A DNA stretch of 64,000 nucleotides from an uncultured Oscillospiraceae bacterium (GTDB taxonomy: Bacteria > Bacillota > Clostridia > Oscillospirales > Oscillospiraceae): NCBI GenBank assembly GCA_934660965.1, contig CAKUIM010000006.1, positions 18,140 through 82,139 of the forward strand. The letters run 5' to 3'. A model generated the notes under the pieces. It searched no databases. It had not been told where the DNA came from and was given only the letters and a program-made list of their open reading frames with translations. Shown piece by piece: positions 1 through 8,624 of the stretch. The position numbers and the translations under genes were made by a program. The stretch's first letter is position 1, and each line of letters opens with the position of its first letter.

Positions 1-276
1 GTGGCCGCCGCCGAGACCTTTTCCTATCCTCTGGCCGACGGCGAGAGCGCCCAGATCAGCGTGGAGCGGCCGCCGGCGGTGTCCGCCCCGGTGCTCCGGG
101 GGGAATGCGCCGGGCGGATGGTCTACCACCTCAACGGGGCGGTCATCGGCGAGGTGGAGCTGCGGTATGTCCAGTCAGCCTACCGGGACGCTTTGCAGCG
201 CCAGACCCTTTTGCAGCGGCTGCTGTCCGCCATTCTGGGCGAGCGCGTGACCGTTATGAAGCGGGAACAGAAATAA
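1..276 (+). CDS. D-alanyl-D-alanine carboxypeptidase, C-terminal end (partial)
   Basis: The reading frame is open from the first base and supplies only the last 91 residues. The visible part looks like the C-terminal beta domain and amphipathic membrane-anchor helix of PBP5/DacF-type DD-carboxypeptidases: short beta strands (VYHLNGAVIGEVEL) followed by a helix with QRLLSAILG and a basic tail. These enzymes trim the terminal D-Ala of peptidoglycan stem peptides at the outer membrane face. The SxxK active site would lie upstream and is not in view. A dacF-like gene before an rluB gene is a common Clostridia order, which supports the call. The true start is outside the window. Confidence 0.55.
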   Translation: MAAAETFSYPLADGESAQISVERPPAVSAPVLRGECAGRMVYHLNGAVIGEVELRYVQSAYRDALQRQTLLQRLLSAILGERVTVMKREQK

Positions 277-308
277 TACGCCGCGCTGGACGGCAGGGAG
301 GAGAGAGC

Positions 309-1019
309 ATGGAGGAGCGCCTTCAGAAGATATTGTCCGCCGCCGGCTTCTGCTCCCGTCGGCGGGCGGAGGAGTACCTGACGGCCGGCCGGGTGACGGT
401 GAACGGCCGGACAGCCGCCCTGGGCGACCGGGCGGACCCGGCGCGGGACACCGTGGCGGTGGACGGCGCGCCCGTGTGTGCCCCCGCCGCCCATACATAT
501 CTCCTGCTCCACAAGCCCCGGGGCTATGTGACCACCCTTTCGGACGAAAAGGGCCGGCCCACGGTGGCGGAGCTTTTGACAGGCTGCCCCCGGGTGTGGC
601 CGGTGGGGCGGCTGGACATGGACTCGGAGGGCCTTTTGATCCTCACTGACGACGGCGCGCTGACCCAGCGCCTGACCCACCCGTCCCACCGGGTGGAAAA
701 GGAGTATCGGGTCAAGGTCCGGGGGGATATCGCCCGGGCGCTGCCCATCCTGCGTGCGCCGGTGGAGGACGGGGGAGAGACCCTTCTGGCTGACCGGGCG
801 GAGGATGCCGGCGGCGGGTGGCTCACGGTGGTCATCCACCAGGGCAAAAACCGGCAGGTAAGGCGTATGTGCGCCGCCGCCGGCCTTACCGTGCTGCGCC
901 TGGTGCGGGTGCGGGAGGGGGACGTGACCCTCGGCTCGCTGGAGCGGGGGCGGTTCCGGCCCCTGACGGCGGCAGAGCTTGCGCTTCTTTCCGGCACCGA
1001 CATGCAGGATAAAGAATGA
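309..1019 (+). CDS. rluB: Ribosomal large-subunit pseudouridine synthase (RluB/RsuA family)
   Basis: A 236-residue protein that converts a specific uridine of rRNA to pseudouridine. It has an N-terminal S4 RNA-binding domain (about residues 1-60, starting MEERLQKILSAAGFCSRR) and an RsuA-type catalytic domain with the hallmark GRLDMDSEGLL, whose Asp is the nucleophile. The C-terminal part has the family block HQGKNRQVRRMC. The ATG at 309 is chosen because AGGGAGGAG lies just upstream and the S4 domain begins there; longer in-frame starts would run through the preceding gene. Its last bases contain the first of three copies of an 8-base repeat belonging to the next regulatory region. Confidence 0.93.
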   Translation: MEERLQKILSAAGFCSRRRAEEYLTAGRVTVNGRTAALGDRADPARDTVAVDGAPVCAPAAHTYLLLHKPRGYVTTLSDEKGRPTVAELLTGCPRVWPVGRLDMDSEGLLILTDDGALTQRLTHPSHRVEKEYRVKVRGDIARALPILRAPVEDGGETLLADRAEDAGGGWLTVVIHQGKNRQVRRMCAAAGLTVLRLVRVREGDVTLGSLERGRFRPLTAAELALLSGTDMQDKE

Positions 1020-1051
1020 AATCCTGCAAAAAGCTTGCAATTTATCCTGCA
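1003..1051 (+). promoter_or_regulatory. Three-copy ATCCTGCA repeat around the rpiR-type gene promoter
   Basis: The octamer occurs as TGCAGGAT at 1003-1010, and as ATCCTGCA at 1021-1028 and 1044-1051. The first two form an inverted pair and the third overlaps the promoter spacer. The position suits an operator for the MurR/RpiR-type regulator encoded immediately downstream. Binding is inferred, not shown. Confidence 0.4.
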
Positions 1052-1063
1052 TCGCGTTATGAT
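1035..1063 (+). promoter_or_regulatory. Sigma-70-type promoter of the RpiR-family gene
   Basis: TTGCAA at 1035-1040, a 17-base spacer, then TATGAT at 1058-1063. It lies about 45 bases before the ATG of the regulator gene. Confidence 0.6.
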
Positions 1064-1108
1064 AGGCTATAGGCCGCACAGCGGCCGCGGGAAGGGGCAA
1101 GAAAAGAT

Positions 1109-1981
1109 ATGGGTAAAGATATTCTCTCCGCCATCCGGGACGGGATGGCGGGTTTTTCCAAGGGCCAGAAGCTCATTGGCCGCTATATTCTCGACAGCTA
1201 CGACAAGGCCGCCTTCATGACGGCCTCCAAGCTTGGAAAGACGGTGAAGGTCAGCGAATCCACCGTGGTGCGCTTCGCCGCAGAGCTCGGGTATGACGGC
1301 TATCCCGCCATGCAGAAGGCCCTGCAGGAGATGATCCGCAGCAAGCTGACCACCGTACAGCGCATCGAGGTGGCAAACGACCGCATGGCCGACCGGGACA
1401 TTCTGGCCAAGGTGGTGCAGTCCGACATTGAAAACATCCGCGCCACCCTGGAGGAGGTCAACCGGGAGGAGTTTGCCCAGGCGGTGGAGGCCATTGTCAA
1501 CGCCCGGCGGATTTACATCCTGGGCGTGCGCTCGGCGGCCACCCTGGCCCATTTTATTTCCTTCTACTTCAATCTGATTTTTGACGATGTCCGCCATGTG
1601 CAGACGACCCTTGCCAGCGAGATGTTCGAGCAGATGCTGGGCGTGCGCAAGGGGGACGTGGTCATCGGCATCAGCTTCCCCCGGTACTCCACCCGCACGG
1701 TGCGGGCTATGGAGTTTGCCCGGGACCAGGGGGCCACGGTGGTGGCCATCACCGACAGCCATATTTCCCCCCTCTACGAGACGGCCAGCTACCGCCTCCT
1801 TGCCAAGAGCGACATGGCCTCCTTTGCCGACTCCCTGGTGGCGCCGCTGTCGGTGATCAACGCGCTGATCGTGGCTGTGGGGCGCAAGCGGGAGCGTGAG
1901 GTGACCGCCTCCTTCGAGCGCCTGGAGCAGATCTGGGACGAGTACCAGGTGTACGAAAAGGTGGAGTACGACGGAAAGTGA
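1109..1981 (+). CDS. MurR/RpiR family transcriptional regulator
   Basis: A 290-residue cytoplasmic regulator with an N-terminal RpiR-type helix-turn-helix (about residues 1-75, including ASKLGKTVKVSESTVVRFA) and a C-terminal SIS sugar-phosphate-binding domain (about 120-250, with ILGVRSAATLA and VIGISFPRYSTRTV). Members sense phosphosugars or amino-sugar derivatives and usually control nearby catabolic or cell-wall recycling genes. No such target is adjacent, so autoregulation through the repeats just upstream is plausible. It may also be the first gene of the following run, since only about 50 bases separate it from the flavoprotein gene. The effector is not predictable from sequence. Confidence 0.9.
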   Translation: MGKDILSAIRDGMAGFSKGQKLIGRYILDSYDKAAFMTASKLGKTVKVSESTVVRFAAELGYDGYPAMQKALQEMIRSKLTTVQRIEVANDRMADRDILAKVVQSDIENIRATLEEVNREEFAQAVEAIVNARRIYILGVRSAATLAHFISFYFNLIFDDVRHVQTTLASEMFEQMLGVRKGDVVIGISFPRYSTRTVRAMEFARDQGATVVAITDSHISPLYETASYRLLAKSDMASFADSLVAPLSVINALIVAVGRKREREVTASFERLEQIWDEYQVYEKVEYDGK

Positions 1982-2032
1982 GCCCCGCGGCAGCGGCCTT
2001 TCCAGGGCCGCGCCGGAGAGCGAGGAGTACAT

Positions 2033-3301
2033 ATGGCATTAAAAAAAACAGCGGGCGTCGTTGTGGCCGGGGCGGGCGCCGCCGGCATGATGGCGGCCAT
2101 CACCGCGGCCCGCGCGGGCGCGCATGTGACGCTCATTGAGCCCAATGAAAAGGTGGGCCGCAAGCTCTATATTACCGGGAAGGGCCGCTGCAACGTGACC
2201 AACGACTGCGCCCAGCAGGATTTGATGGGTGCAATGACCTGTAATGGAAAATTCCTTTACAGCGCCTTCCGCCGCTTCACTCCCCGGGACACCATGGACT
2301 TTTTCACTGCCCTTGGGGTGCCGCTGAAGGTGGAGCGGGGCAGCCGGGTGTTCCCGTGCTCGGACAAGGCCGCGGACATCGTGGACGCGCTGTTTTTCGA
2401 GCTGCGCCGCCAGGGCGTGGCGCTTGTGCAGGACCGCCTCACCGCCCTTTGCATCGGCGGGGGCGGCGTATATGGGGTGGAGACTGAGCAGTCCGGCCGG
2501 ATGGGGGCGGACTGCGTCGTTTTGTGTACCGGCGGGGCGTCCTACCCCAGGACGGGCTCTACCGGCGACGGCTACCGCCTGGCCCGCAGCGCGGGGCATA
2601 CGGTGACGGCCCTGCGGGGCTCCCTGGTGCCGCTGACAAGCGACCACCCGGACTGCGCCCGGCTCCAGGGCCTTTCCCTGCGCAATGTGGGGCTTACCAT
2701 GAAGAATGGGCGGGGGAAGAGCGTCTACCGGGAGCAGGGGGAACTGCTCTTTACCCACTTCGGCCTCTCCGGGCCCCTTATTTTAAGCGCCTCCGCCCAT
2801 ATGGATGTTTCCCGGGAAAGCTACACCGCCCATATCGACCTCAAGCCAGCCCTGGACGAGGCGGCGCTGGATGCCCGGCTCCTGCGGGAGCTCCAGCAGC
2901 GGGCTAACCAGACCTACGGCTCGGTGCTGGGTACGCTGGTGCCCCGGTCCATGGTGCCGGTGATGGTGCGCCGCACCGGCATCCCGTCGGATACCAAGGC
3001 CCACGACATCCGGCGGGAGCAGCGCCGGGCGCTTCTGGAGGCCCTCAAGGATTTTGCCGTCCCCGTCTTGGGCACCCGTCCGGTTGAGGAGGCGGTGGTC
3101 ACCTCCGGCGGGGTGGCGGTCAGCGAGGTCAATCCCAACACCATGGAATCCAGGCTGGTGCCCGGCCTTTATTTTGCCGGTGAGCTTCTGGATGTAGACG
3201 CCTATACCGGCGGCTATAACCTTCAGATTGCCTGGTCCACCGGCCATGCCGCCGGCGAGGCCGCCGCGGCGCGGCAGCAGGAAAGGAGTGTGGAGCCATG
3301 A
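2033..3301 (+). CDS. NAD(P)/FAD-dependent oxidoreductase, HI0933/BaiN-like family
   Basis: A 422-residue flavoprotein with an N-terminal FAD-binding Rossmann motif (AGAGAAGMMAA) and the family block LYITGKGRCNVTN. The C-terminal FAD contact is GLYFAGELLDVD followed by GGYNLQIAWSTG. The HI0933-like family has few characterised members; BaiN in bile-acid-metabolising clostridia is one, but substrate cannot be assigned here. It overlaps cmk by four bases (ATGA), so translation is probably coupled. The gene opens the run flavoprotein-cmk-plsC-ispH/rpsA, a frequent clostridial order. The start is the ATG at 2033, preceded by GAGCGAGGAG. Confidence 0.9.
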   Translation: MALKKTAGVVVAGAGAAGMMAAITAARAGAHVTLIEPNEKVGRKLYITGKGRCNVTNDCAQQDLMGAMTCNGKFLYSAFRRFTPRDTMDFFTALGVPLKVERGSRVFPCSDKAADIVDALFFELRRQGVALVQDRLTALCIGGGGVYGVETEQSGRMGADCVVLCTGGASYPRTGSTGDGYRLARSAGHTVTALRGSLVPLTSDHPDCARLQGLSLRNVGLTMKNGRGKSVYREQGELLFTHFGLSGPLILSASAHMDVSRESYTAHIDLKPALDEAALDARLLRELQQRANQTYGSVLGTLVPRSMVPVMVRRTGIPSDTKAHDIRREQRRALLEALKDFAVPVLGTRPVEEAVVTSGGVAVSEVNPNTMESRLVPGLYFAGELLDVDAYTGGYNLQIAWSTGHAAGEAAAARQQERSVEP

Positions 3302-3987
3302 GCTTCAGCATTGCCATAGACGGCCCCTCCGGGGCAGGAAAGTCCACCCTTGCCCGGATGCTGGCGGGACGTCTGGGCTATTTATATGTGGATACCGGCG
3401 CCATTTACCGCACGGTGGGCCTTGCCGCCTGCCGCAGTGGGGCGGACCCGGATTGCACCGGCGCAGTGGAGGCATTGCTGCCCGGGCTTTCCATCACTAT
3501 GGACTATGACGGTGCCGGGGTGCAGCATATGTACCTCAACGGCGAGGATGTGACGGCGGCCATCCGCAGCAGCGAAATTTCCCGCTATGCATCCAAGGTG
3601 TCCGCCATTCCGGCGGTGCGCGCCTTCCTGCTGGAGATGCAGCGCAGCCTCGCCCGGCAGCATAACGTCATCATGGACGGCCGGGACATCGGCACCGTGG
3701 TGCTGCCCGACGCCACATTGAAAATCTTTCTCACCGCCGATGCCGCCGACCGTGCCCGCCGCCGCTGCGCGGAGCTTCAGGAGAAGGGGGAGCATATCGA
3801 CTTTCAACAGGTCTATCAGGACGTGCTGGAGCGGGATGAGCGGGACACCCACCGCGCTGCGGCCCCCCTGCGCCGGGCGCAGGACGCGGTGGAGGTCAAT
3901 ACCACCGGCAACACTCTGGACGAGAGCTTTCAGGCGCTGCTCTCCGTTGTGAACGCCCGGCTGGGCGGGGAGGGGCGGCATGAATAA
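3298..3987 (+). CDS. cmk: Cytidylate kinase
   Basis: A 229-residue kinase that phosphorylates CMP and dCMP to the diphosphates in pyrimidine nucleotide metabolism. The P-loop GPSGAGKST is at residues 8-16. Family blocks follow: YLYVDTGAIYR, the NMP-binding segment, and MDGRDIGTVVLPDA. The length matches the bacterial family. It overlaps both neighbours (ATGA with the flavoprotein gene, 8 bases with plsC), indicating one transcription and translation unit. Confidence 0.96.
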   Translation: MSFSIAIDGPSGAGKSTLARMLAGRLGYLYVDTGAIYRTVGLAACRSGADPDCTGAVEALLPGLSITMDYDGAGVQHMYLNGEDVTAAIRSSEISRYASKVSAIPAVRAFLLEMQRSLARQHNVIMDGRDIGTVVLPDATLKIFLTADAADRARRRCAELQEKGEHIDFQQVYQDVLERDERDTHRAAAPLRRAQDAVEVNTTGNTLDESFQALLSVVNARLGGEGRHE

Positions 3988-4570
3988 GCTCTATGCGGTG
4001 CTCTACCCCCTGGTGTGGCTTTTTATGCGTATTTTTCACCCCTGGCGCGCTGTGGGCCGGGAGAATATCCCCGAGGGGGGCGCGCTGCTGTGCGGCAACC
4101 ATACCACCCTGGGCGACCCCATCTATGTGGTGTGCGCCGTGGGGCACAAGCCCCAATTCCGGGTGCTGGCCAAGGCGGAGCTGATGAAGATTCCGGTGCT
4201 GGGCTGGCTTTTGAAGAAGGCGGGCATCATCGGGGTAGAGCGGGGCAAGGCGGACGTTGCCGCGGTGAAGGAGTGCATGCGCGCCCTCAAGGGCGGGGAG
4301 AAGCTGCTGCTCTTCCCGGAGGGCACCCGGGTGAAGGAGGGCGAGGACAGCCAGGCCCACACCGGAGCGGCCCTCTTCGCCACCCGGGCGAATGTGCCCC
4401 TGGTGCCGGTGTACATCTCGCCGCGCAAGCGGCTCTTCCGCAAGACAAGCGTGGTGTTCGGCAAGCCCTATCAGCCAACCTATGAGGGCCGCCGGCCCAC
4501 CCCCGAGGACTATCAGCGCATTGCGGACGACCTGATGGTGCGCATCCGCGCCCTGGAGGGACAGGCCTGA
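3980..4570 (+). CDS. plsC: 1-acyl-sn-glycerol-3-phosphate acyltransferase
   Basis: A 196-residue membrane-associated acyltransferase that makes phosphatidic acid from lysophosphatidic acid. The catalytic HxxxxD motif is NHTTLGD and the substrate-binding motif is FPEGTRVKEG. A hydrophobic N-terminal stretch (about residues 5-20) can hold it at the membrane. It begins within the last codons of cmk and ends one base into the ispH start (TGATG), so all three are tightly coupled. The cmk-plsC-ispH order is common in clostridia. Confidence 0.94.
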   Translation: MNKLYAVLYPLVWLFMRIFHPWRAVGRENIPEGGALLCGNHTTLGDPIYVVCAVGHKPQFRVLAKAELMKIPVLGWLLKKAGIIGVERGKADVAAVKECMRALKGGEKLLLFPEGTRVKEGEDSQAHTGAALFATRANVPLVPVYISPRKRLFRKTSVVFGKPYQPTYEGRRPTPEDYQRIADDLMVRIRALEGQA

Positions 4571-6516
4571 TGGAAGTAATTTTGGCCAAAACCGCAGGCT
4601 TCTGCTACGGTGTGCGCCGGGCGGTGGAGCTTGCCGAGCGCAGCGCCCGGGAGGGGCAGGTCTATATGCTGGGCCACATCACCCACAATGACCATGTGGT
4701 GGCCCGGCTGGAGGCCATGGGGGCGCGCACCGTCCCCTCGGCGGAGGCTGTGCCCCCCGGCGCGGCAGTGCTCATCCGGGCCCACGGGGAGCCCCGGGCG
4801 GCCATGGAAGTGCTGGCGGCAAAGGGCTGCCGTATCATAGACGCCACCTGCCCCAACGTCTCGCGCATCCACCGCATCGTGCAGCAGGCGGAGGAGCGCG
4901 GGCGCATCCCCATCGTCATCGGGGAGCCGGCCCATCCGGAGATCATCGGCATCCTGGGCTGGACCCGGCACGGCCTTGCGGCGGAAGGGTGGGAGGAGCT
5001 CTCCGCCATCCTGGCGGCCCGACCGGAGCTTTATTCCGCGCCCCTTACGCTGGTTTCCCAGACCACCGCCATCCGGAGCGCCTGGGAAAATTGCGTGAAA
5101 AGTATAAAAAAGGTGTGTACAAACGCAGAATTTTTTGATACAATATGTGATGCTACGTCCAAGAGACAGTCGGAGGCGCTTGCCCTGGCCCAGACGTGCG
5201 GCGCAATGGTGGTCATTGGGGACCCGAAAAGCTCCAACACAAGGAGACTGACCCAATTATGCCAAGAGCGCTGCGCCCTGGTGCGTCAGGTAGAGCGAGG
5301 CGATGAGCTTTCCCTTCAGGAATTCACTCAGATGCAGTCCCTTGGAGTCACCGCCGGCGCATCCACGCCGGGGTGGATCATAAAGGAGGTCTATGACAAA
5401 ATGAGCGAAGAAATTATGGAGATTGAACAGTCCTTTGCAGAGATGCTGGAGGAGTCGTTCAAGACTTTGAATACGGGGGATAAGGTCACCGGCACTGTGG
5501 TCGCCATCACGCCGACTGAGATCCAGGTTGAGCTTGGCATCAAGTATCCCGGCTACATCCCTCTGTCCGAGCTGAGCGACGATCCCGACGTCAAGGCAGA
5601 GGATGTCGCCAAGGTGGGCGAGGAGATTGAGTGCTATGTCATGCTGGTCAGCGACCGTGACTGCATGGTCAAGCTCTCCAAGAAGCGCCTGGACACCGTG
5701 AAGAACTGGGAGACCATCGAGAACGCCGTGGAGAACAAGGACGTGCTCGAGGGCGTCATCACCGAGGAAAACAAGGGCGGCCTTGTGGCCAATGTCAAGG
5801 GCATTCGGGTGTTCATCCCTGCCTCCCAGTCCGGCAAGCCCCGTGGGGCTGACCTGGCCGAGATGGTCAAGAGCCGCGTGAAGCTGCGCATCACCGAGGT
5901 CAACCGTGCCCGCCGCCGCGTGGTGGGCTCCATCCGCGCCGTGACTGCCGAGGCCCGTGCGGCCGCTGCCGCCGAGGTGTGGAACAACATCGAGGTAGGC
6001 AAGCACTATCACGGCACCGTGAAGAGCCTGACCTCTTACGGCGCCTTCGTGGACATCGGCGGCGTGGACGGCATGGTCCACATCTCCGAGCTGTCCTGGT
6101 CCCGCATCAAGAATCCCGCCGAGGTCGTCTCCGTGGGCGACCCCGTTGACGTGTATGTCATCTCCTTCGACCCGGAGAAGAAAAAGATCTCCCTGGGCAT
6201 GAAGGACCACGGCCAGGAGCCTTGGGCGGTGTTTACCTCCAAGTACTCCGTGGGCGACGTGGCCAGCGTGAAGATCGTCAAGCTCATGACCTTCGGCGCC
6301 TTTGCCGAGATTGTTCCAGGCGTGGACGGCCTTATCCACATCTCCCAGATCGCCGATCACCGGGTGGAGAAGCCCGGCGACGAGCTGACCGAGGGCCAGG
6401 TGGTGGACGCCAAGATCATCGCCATCGACGAGGAGAACAAGAAGGTGTCGCTATCCATCCGCGCCCTGCTGGAGCAGCCCGCGGCCGAAGAGGACGAGGC
6501 TCCCGTGGAGGAGTAA
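4570..6516 (+). CDS. ispH/rpsA: Fused HMBPP reductase (IspH) and ribosomal protein S1
   Basis: A 648-residue bifunctional protein. Residues 1-about 275 are IspH, the [4Fe-4S] enzyme that makes IPP and DMAPP in the last step of the MEP pathway. The three cluster cysteines are visible at C12 (GFCYGV), C94 (DATCPNV) and C193 (FFDTICDATSKRQ). A short helical linker (about 276-295) leads to four S1 RNA-binding repeats (about 300-370, 387-452, 470-540, 555-625), for example KSLTSYGAFVDIGGVDGMVHISEL. The acidic C-terminus ends EEDEAPVEE. No stop or frameshift separates the parts. The same fusion is known in several Clostridia. A terminator follows at once, closing the operon. Confidence 0.95.
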   Translation: MEVILAKTAGFCYGVRRAVELAERSAREGQVYMLGHITHNDHVVARLEAMGARTVPSAEAVPPGAAVLIRAHGEPRAAMEVLAAKGCRIIDATCPNVSRIHRIVQQAEERGRIPIVIGEPAHPEIIGILGWTRHGLAAEGWEELSAILAARPELYSAPLTLVSQTTAIRSAWENCVKSIKKVCTNAEFFDTICDATSKRQSEALALAQTCGAMVVIGDPKSSNTRRLTQLCQERCALVRQVERGDELSLQEFTQMQSLGVTAGASTPGWIIKEVYDKMSEEIMEIEQSFAEMLEESFKTLNTGDKVTGTVVAITPTEIQVELGIKYPGYIPLSELSDDPDVKAEDVAKVGEEIECYVMLVSDRDCMVKLSKKRLDTVKNWETIENAVENKDVLEGVITEENKGGLVANVKGIRVFIPASQSGKPRGADLAEMVKSRVKLRITEVNRARRRVVGSIRAVTAEARAAAAAEVWNNIEVGKHYHGTVKSLTSYGAFVDIGGVDGMVHISELSWSRIKNPAEVVSVGDPVDVYVISFDPEKKKISLGMKDHGQEPWAVFTSKYSVGDVASVKIVKLMTFGAFAEIVPGVDGLIHISQIADHRVEKPGDELTEGQVVDAKIIAIDEENKKVSLSIRALLEQPAAEEDEAPVEE

Positions 6517-6534
6517 TCCATCCAAAAAAACCTG

Positions 6535-6567
6535 AAAAAAGGCTGCCGCGTCTGCGGCAGCCTTTTT
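6535..6567 (+). terminator. Intrinsic terminator after ispH/rpsA
   Basis: GGCTGCCGC, a four-base loop, GCGGCAGCC, then TTTTT, with an A-run before the stem. Confidence 0.85.
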
Positions 6568-6587
6568 GCTGACAGGAGGGTAGCATT

Positions 6588-7742
6588 ATGACCACGCCGG
6601 ACGTTTCCCTCGCCTCGTGTGCCGACTATGGACAGGAGACGGTGGCGCGCGCCCTGGACGCCGCCCTTGCGCCCCTGGGGGGCCTTGCCTGGGTGCGTCC
6701 CGGGATGCGCGTCGCCCTGAAGGCCAACCTGGTGAGCTTTCTCCGGCCGGAGCGGGCGGCTACCACTCATCCGGAGGTGCTCTGCGCCCTCACGCGGCGT
6801 CTGACTGCCCTTGGGGCAAGGGTGGTGGTGGGGGACAGCCCCGGCGGGCTCTACAACGCCGCCTTTGTGGGCCGTGTGTATGCTGCGGCGGGGATGAAGG
6901 CGGTGGAGGCGTGCGGCGGCACGCTCAACCATAACTTTGCCGAGCGCGAGGTGAGTTACCCAGAGGGGGCAGTGTGCCGCACTTTCCGTTATACCGCCTG
7001 GCTTGACGATGCCGACGCCATCATTGACGTGTGCAAGCTCAAGACCCACGGCATGATGGCCATGTCCTGCGCGGCCAAGAACATGTTCGGCGTTATTCCC
7101 GGCACCATCAAGCCGGAGTACCACTTCCGCTACCCGGACCCCAGGGATTTTGCCCGGATGATTGTGGATTTGGACGAGTTTGTCAAGCCCCGCCTGACGG
7201 TGGTGGACGCGGTGGAGTGCATGGAGGGCAACGGCCCCACCGGCGGGACGCCCCGGCACATGGGCCTCATTGCCGCAGGGGAGAGTCCGCACAAGGTGGA
7301 CCTTGCCTGCGCCGCCCTCATCGGCCTTGCTCGGGCGGAGGTGCCCACCCTGGAGGCGGCGCTGGAGCGCGGCCTCATCCCGGAAGGGGTGGAAGGGCTT
7401 GCAATAGCTGGCAAGCTGTCTGACTTTACAGTTGGTGATTTTCAGCGCATCGTCACCGGAAACAGCCATCTCTTCCGCGGGGATGGGAAGAGTCTGCGGG
7501 GGCGAGTCACCGGGGCGGTGCTGGATAAGCTGCTGTCCCAGCGCCCGTCAGTAGAGCGCGGGCTGTGCGTGGGCTGCGGCCACTGCCGGGACATCTGTCC
7601 TGGGAAGGCCATCACCATTTCCGGCGGCGTCCCGGTGATTGACCGGAAGCGCTGCATCCGCTGCTTCTGCTGCCAGGAGTTTTGTCCCAAAAGTGCCATC
7701 AAGGTCCGGCGGACGGCCATTGCCCGGCTGCTGGACCGGTAA
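6588..7742 (+). CDS. DUF362 domain protein with two [4Fe-4S] ferredoxin motifs
   Basis: A 384-residue protein with a DUF362 domain over about residues 1-290 (VALKANLVSF, DSPGGLYN, CKLKTHGMMAMSCAAKNMFG) and a C-terminal 2[4Fe-4S] ferredoxin domain. The cluster motifs are CVGCGHCRDICP and CIRCFCCQEFCP. DUF362 proteins are presumed electron-transfer or iron-sulfur proteins without an established reaction. The gene sits between a terminator and deoC, with only about 25 bases to the deoC start, so the two may be co-transcribed. AGGAGGG lies upstream of the ATG. Confidence 0.88.
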   Translation: MTTPDVSLASCADYGQETVARALDAALAPLGGLAWVRPGMRVALKANLVSFLRPERAATTHPEVLCALTRRLTALGARVVVGDSPGGLYNAAFVGRVYAAAGMKAVEACGGTLNHNFAEREVSYPEGAVCRTFRYTAWLDDADAIIDVCKLKTHGMMAMSCAAKNMFGVIPGTIKPEYHFRYPDPRDFARMIVDLDEFVKPRLTVVDAVECMEGNGPTGGTPRHMGLIAAGESPHKVDLACAALIGLARAEVPTLEAALERGLIPEGVEGLAIAGKLSDFTVGDFQRIVTGNSHLFRGDGKSLRGRVTGAVLDKLLSQRPSVERGLCVGCGHCRDICPGKAITISGGVPVIDRKRCIRCFCCQEFCPKSAIKVRRTAIARLLDR

Positions 7743-7766
7743 AATATTGATATGAGGTGGGTAAAA

Positions 7767-8426
7767 ATGGATTACAGCAAAATTCTTGCAAAGGTTGACC
7801 ACACCCTGCTGCGGCAAGACTCCACCTGGGCGGAGATCCGCCAGATTTGCGACGATGCCGTGGTCTACGGCTGCGCGTCGGTGTGCATCCCCGCAAGCTA
7901 TGTGCGTGCGGCATCCGAGTATCTGGGGGATAAAATGCCGGTGTGCACCGTCATCGGTTTCCCCAACGGTTACTCCACCACGGCGGTGAAGGTGTTCGAG
8001 ACCCGGGACGCCATTGAAAACGGCGCCCGGGAGATCGACATGGTCATCAACCTGGGCTGGGTGAAGGATAAGCGCTGGGACGATCTCCTTGCCGAAATCC
8101 GCGCCATCAAGGCCGCCTGCGGTGAACTGGTGCTCAAGGTCATCGTGGAGACCTGCCTGCTCACGGAGGCGGAAAAGGTGGAGCTGTGCCGCATCGTCTC
8201 GGAGAGCGGCGCGGACTTCATCAAGACCTCCACCGGCTTCTCCACTGCCGGCGCTACCCGGGAGGACGTGGCCCTCTTCAAGGCCCATGTGGCGCCTCAT
8301 GTGAAAATCAAGGCCGCCGGCGGCATCACCACCCTTCAGGACGCGGAGGATTTCGTTGCCCTGGGCGCGGACCGTCTCGGGACGTCCCGCATCGTCAAGC
8401 TGGTCAAGGCCGAGCAGGGAAGGTAA
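7767..8426 (+). CDS. deoC: Deoxyribose-phosphate aldolase
   Basis: A 219-residue class I aldolase that splits 2-deoxyribose 5-phosphate into glyceraldehyde 3-phosphate and acetaldehyde during deoxynucleoside catabolism. The Schiff-base lysine lies in LVLKVIVETCLL, and the proton-relay lysine is in KIKAAGGI. The TSTGF block is also present. The start at 7767 is preferred over the in-frame ATG at 7752 because GAGGTGGG lies between them at the right distance. No other deo genes adjoin it. Confidence 0.95.
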   Translation: MDYSKILAKVDHTLLRQDSTWAEIRQICDDAVVYGCASVCIPASYVRAASEYLGDKMPVCTVIGFPNGYSTTAVKVFETRDAIENGAREIDMVINLGWVKDKRWDDLLAEIRAIKAACGELVLKVIVETCLLTEAEKVELCRIVSESGADFIKTSTGFSTAGATREDVALFKAHVAPHVKIKAAGGITTLQDAEDFVALGADRLGTSRIVKLVKAEQGR

Positions 8427-8491
8427 GTCTTGCCGGCTCGCACTGGGCACAGCGGTCAATACGTTCAAGCAATCGCATCAAGACGAGAAAA

Positions 8492-8520
8492 ACGAGGGAC
8501 AGAAATTGTCCCTCGTTTTT
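8492..8520. terminator. Bidirectional terminator between deoC and the XRE-type gene
   Basis: CGAGGGACA and TGTCCCTCG form the stem. It is flanked by AAAAA on the left and TTTTT on the right, so it can end both convergent transcripts. Confidence 0.8.
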
Positions 8521-8624
8521 GCTGCCCGGACGATACCGCCCGGTGTGATTTTTGGTGAATTCGGGCTTGCTTTGCTCTATTTTGGCTGTGCCCAGCGCGC
8601 ATTTCCCAGCCTGGGTGAAAGAAA

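Noticed and set aside
7752..7769. Upstream ATG as the deoC start
   Set aside because: The ribosome site GAGGTGGG lies after this ATG and serves the ATG at 7767.
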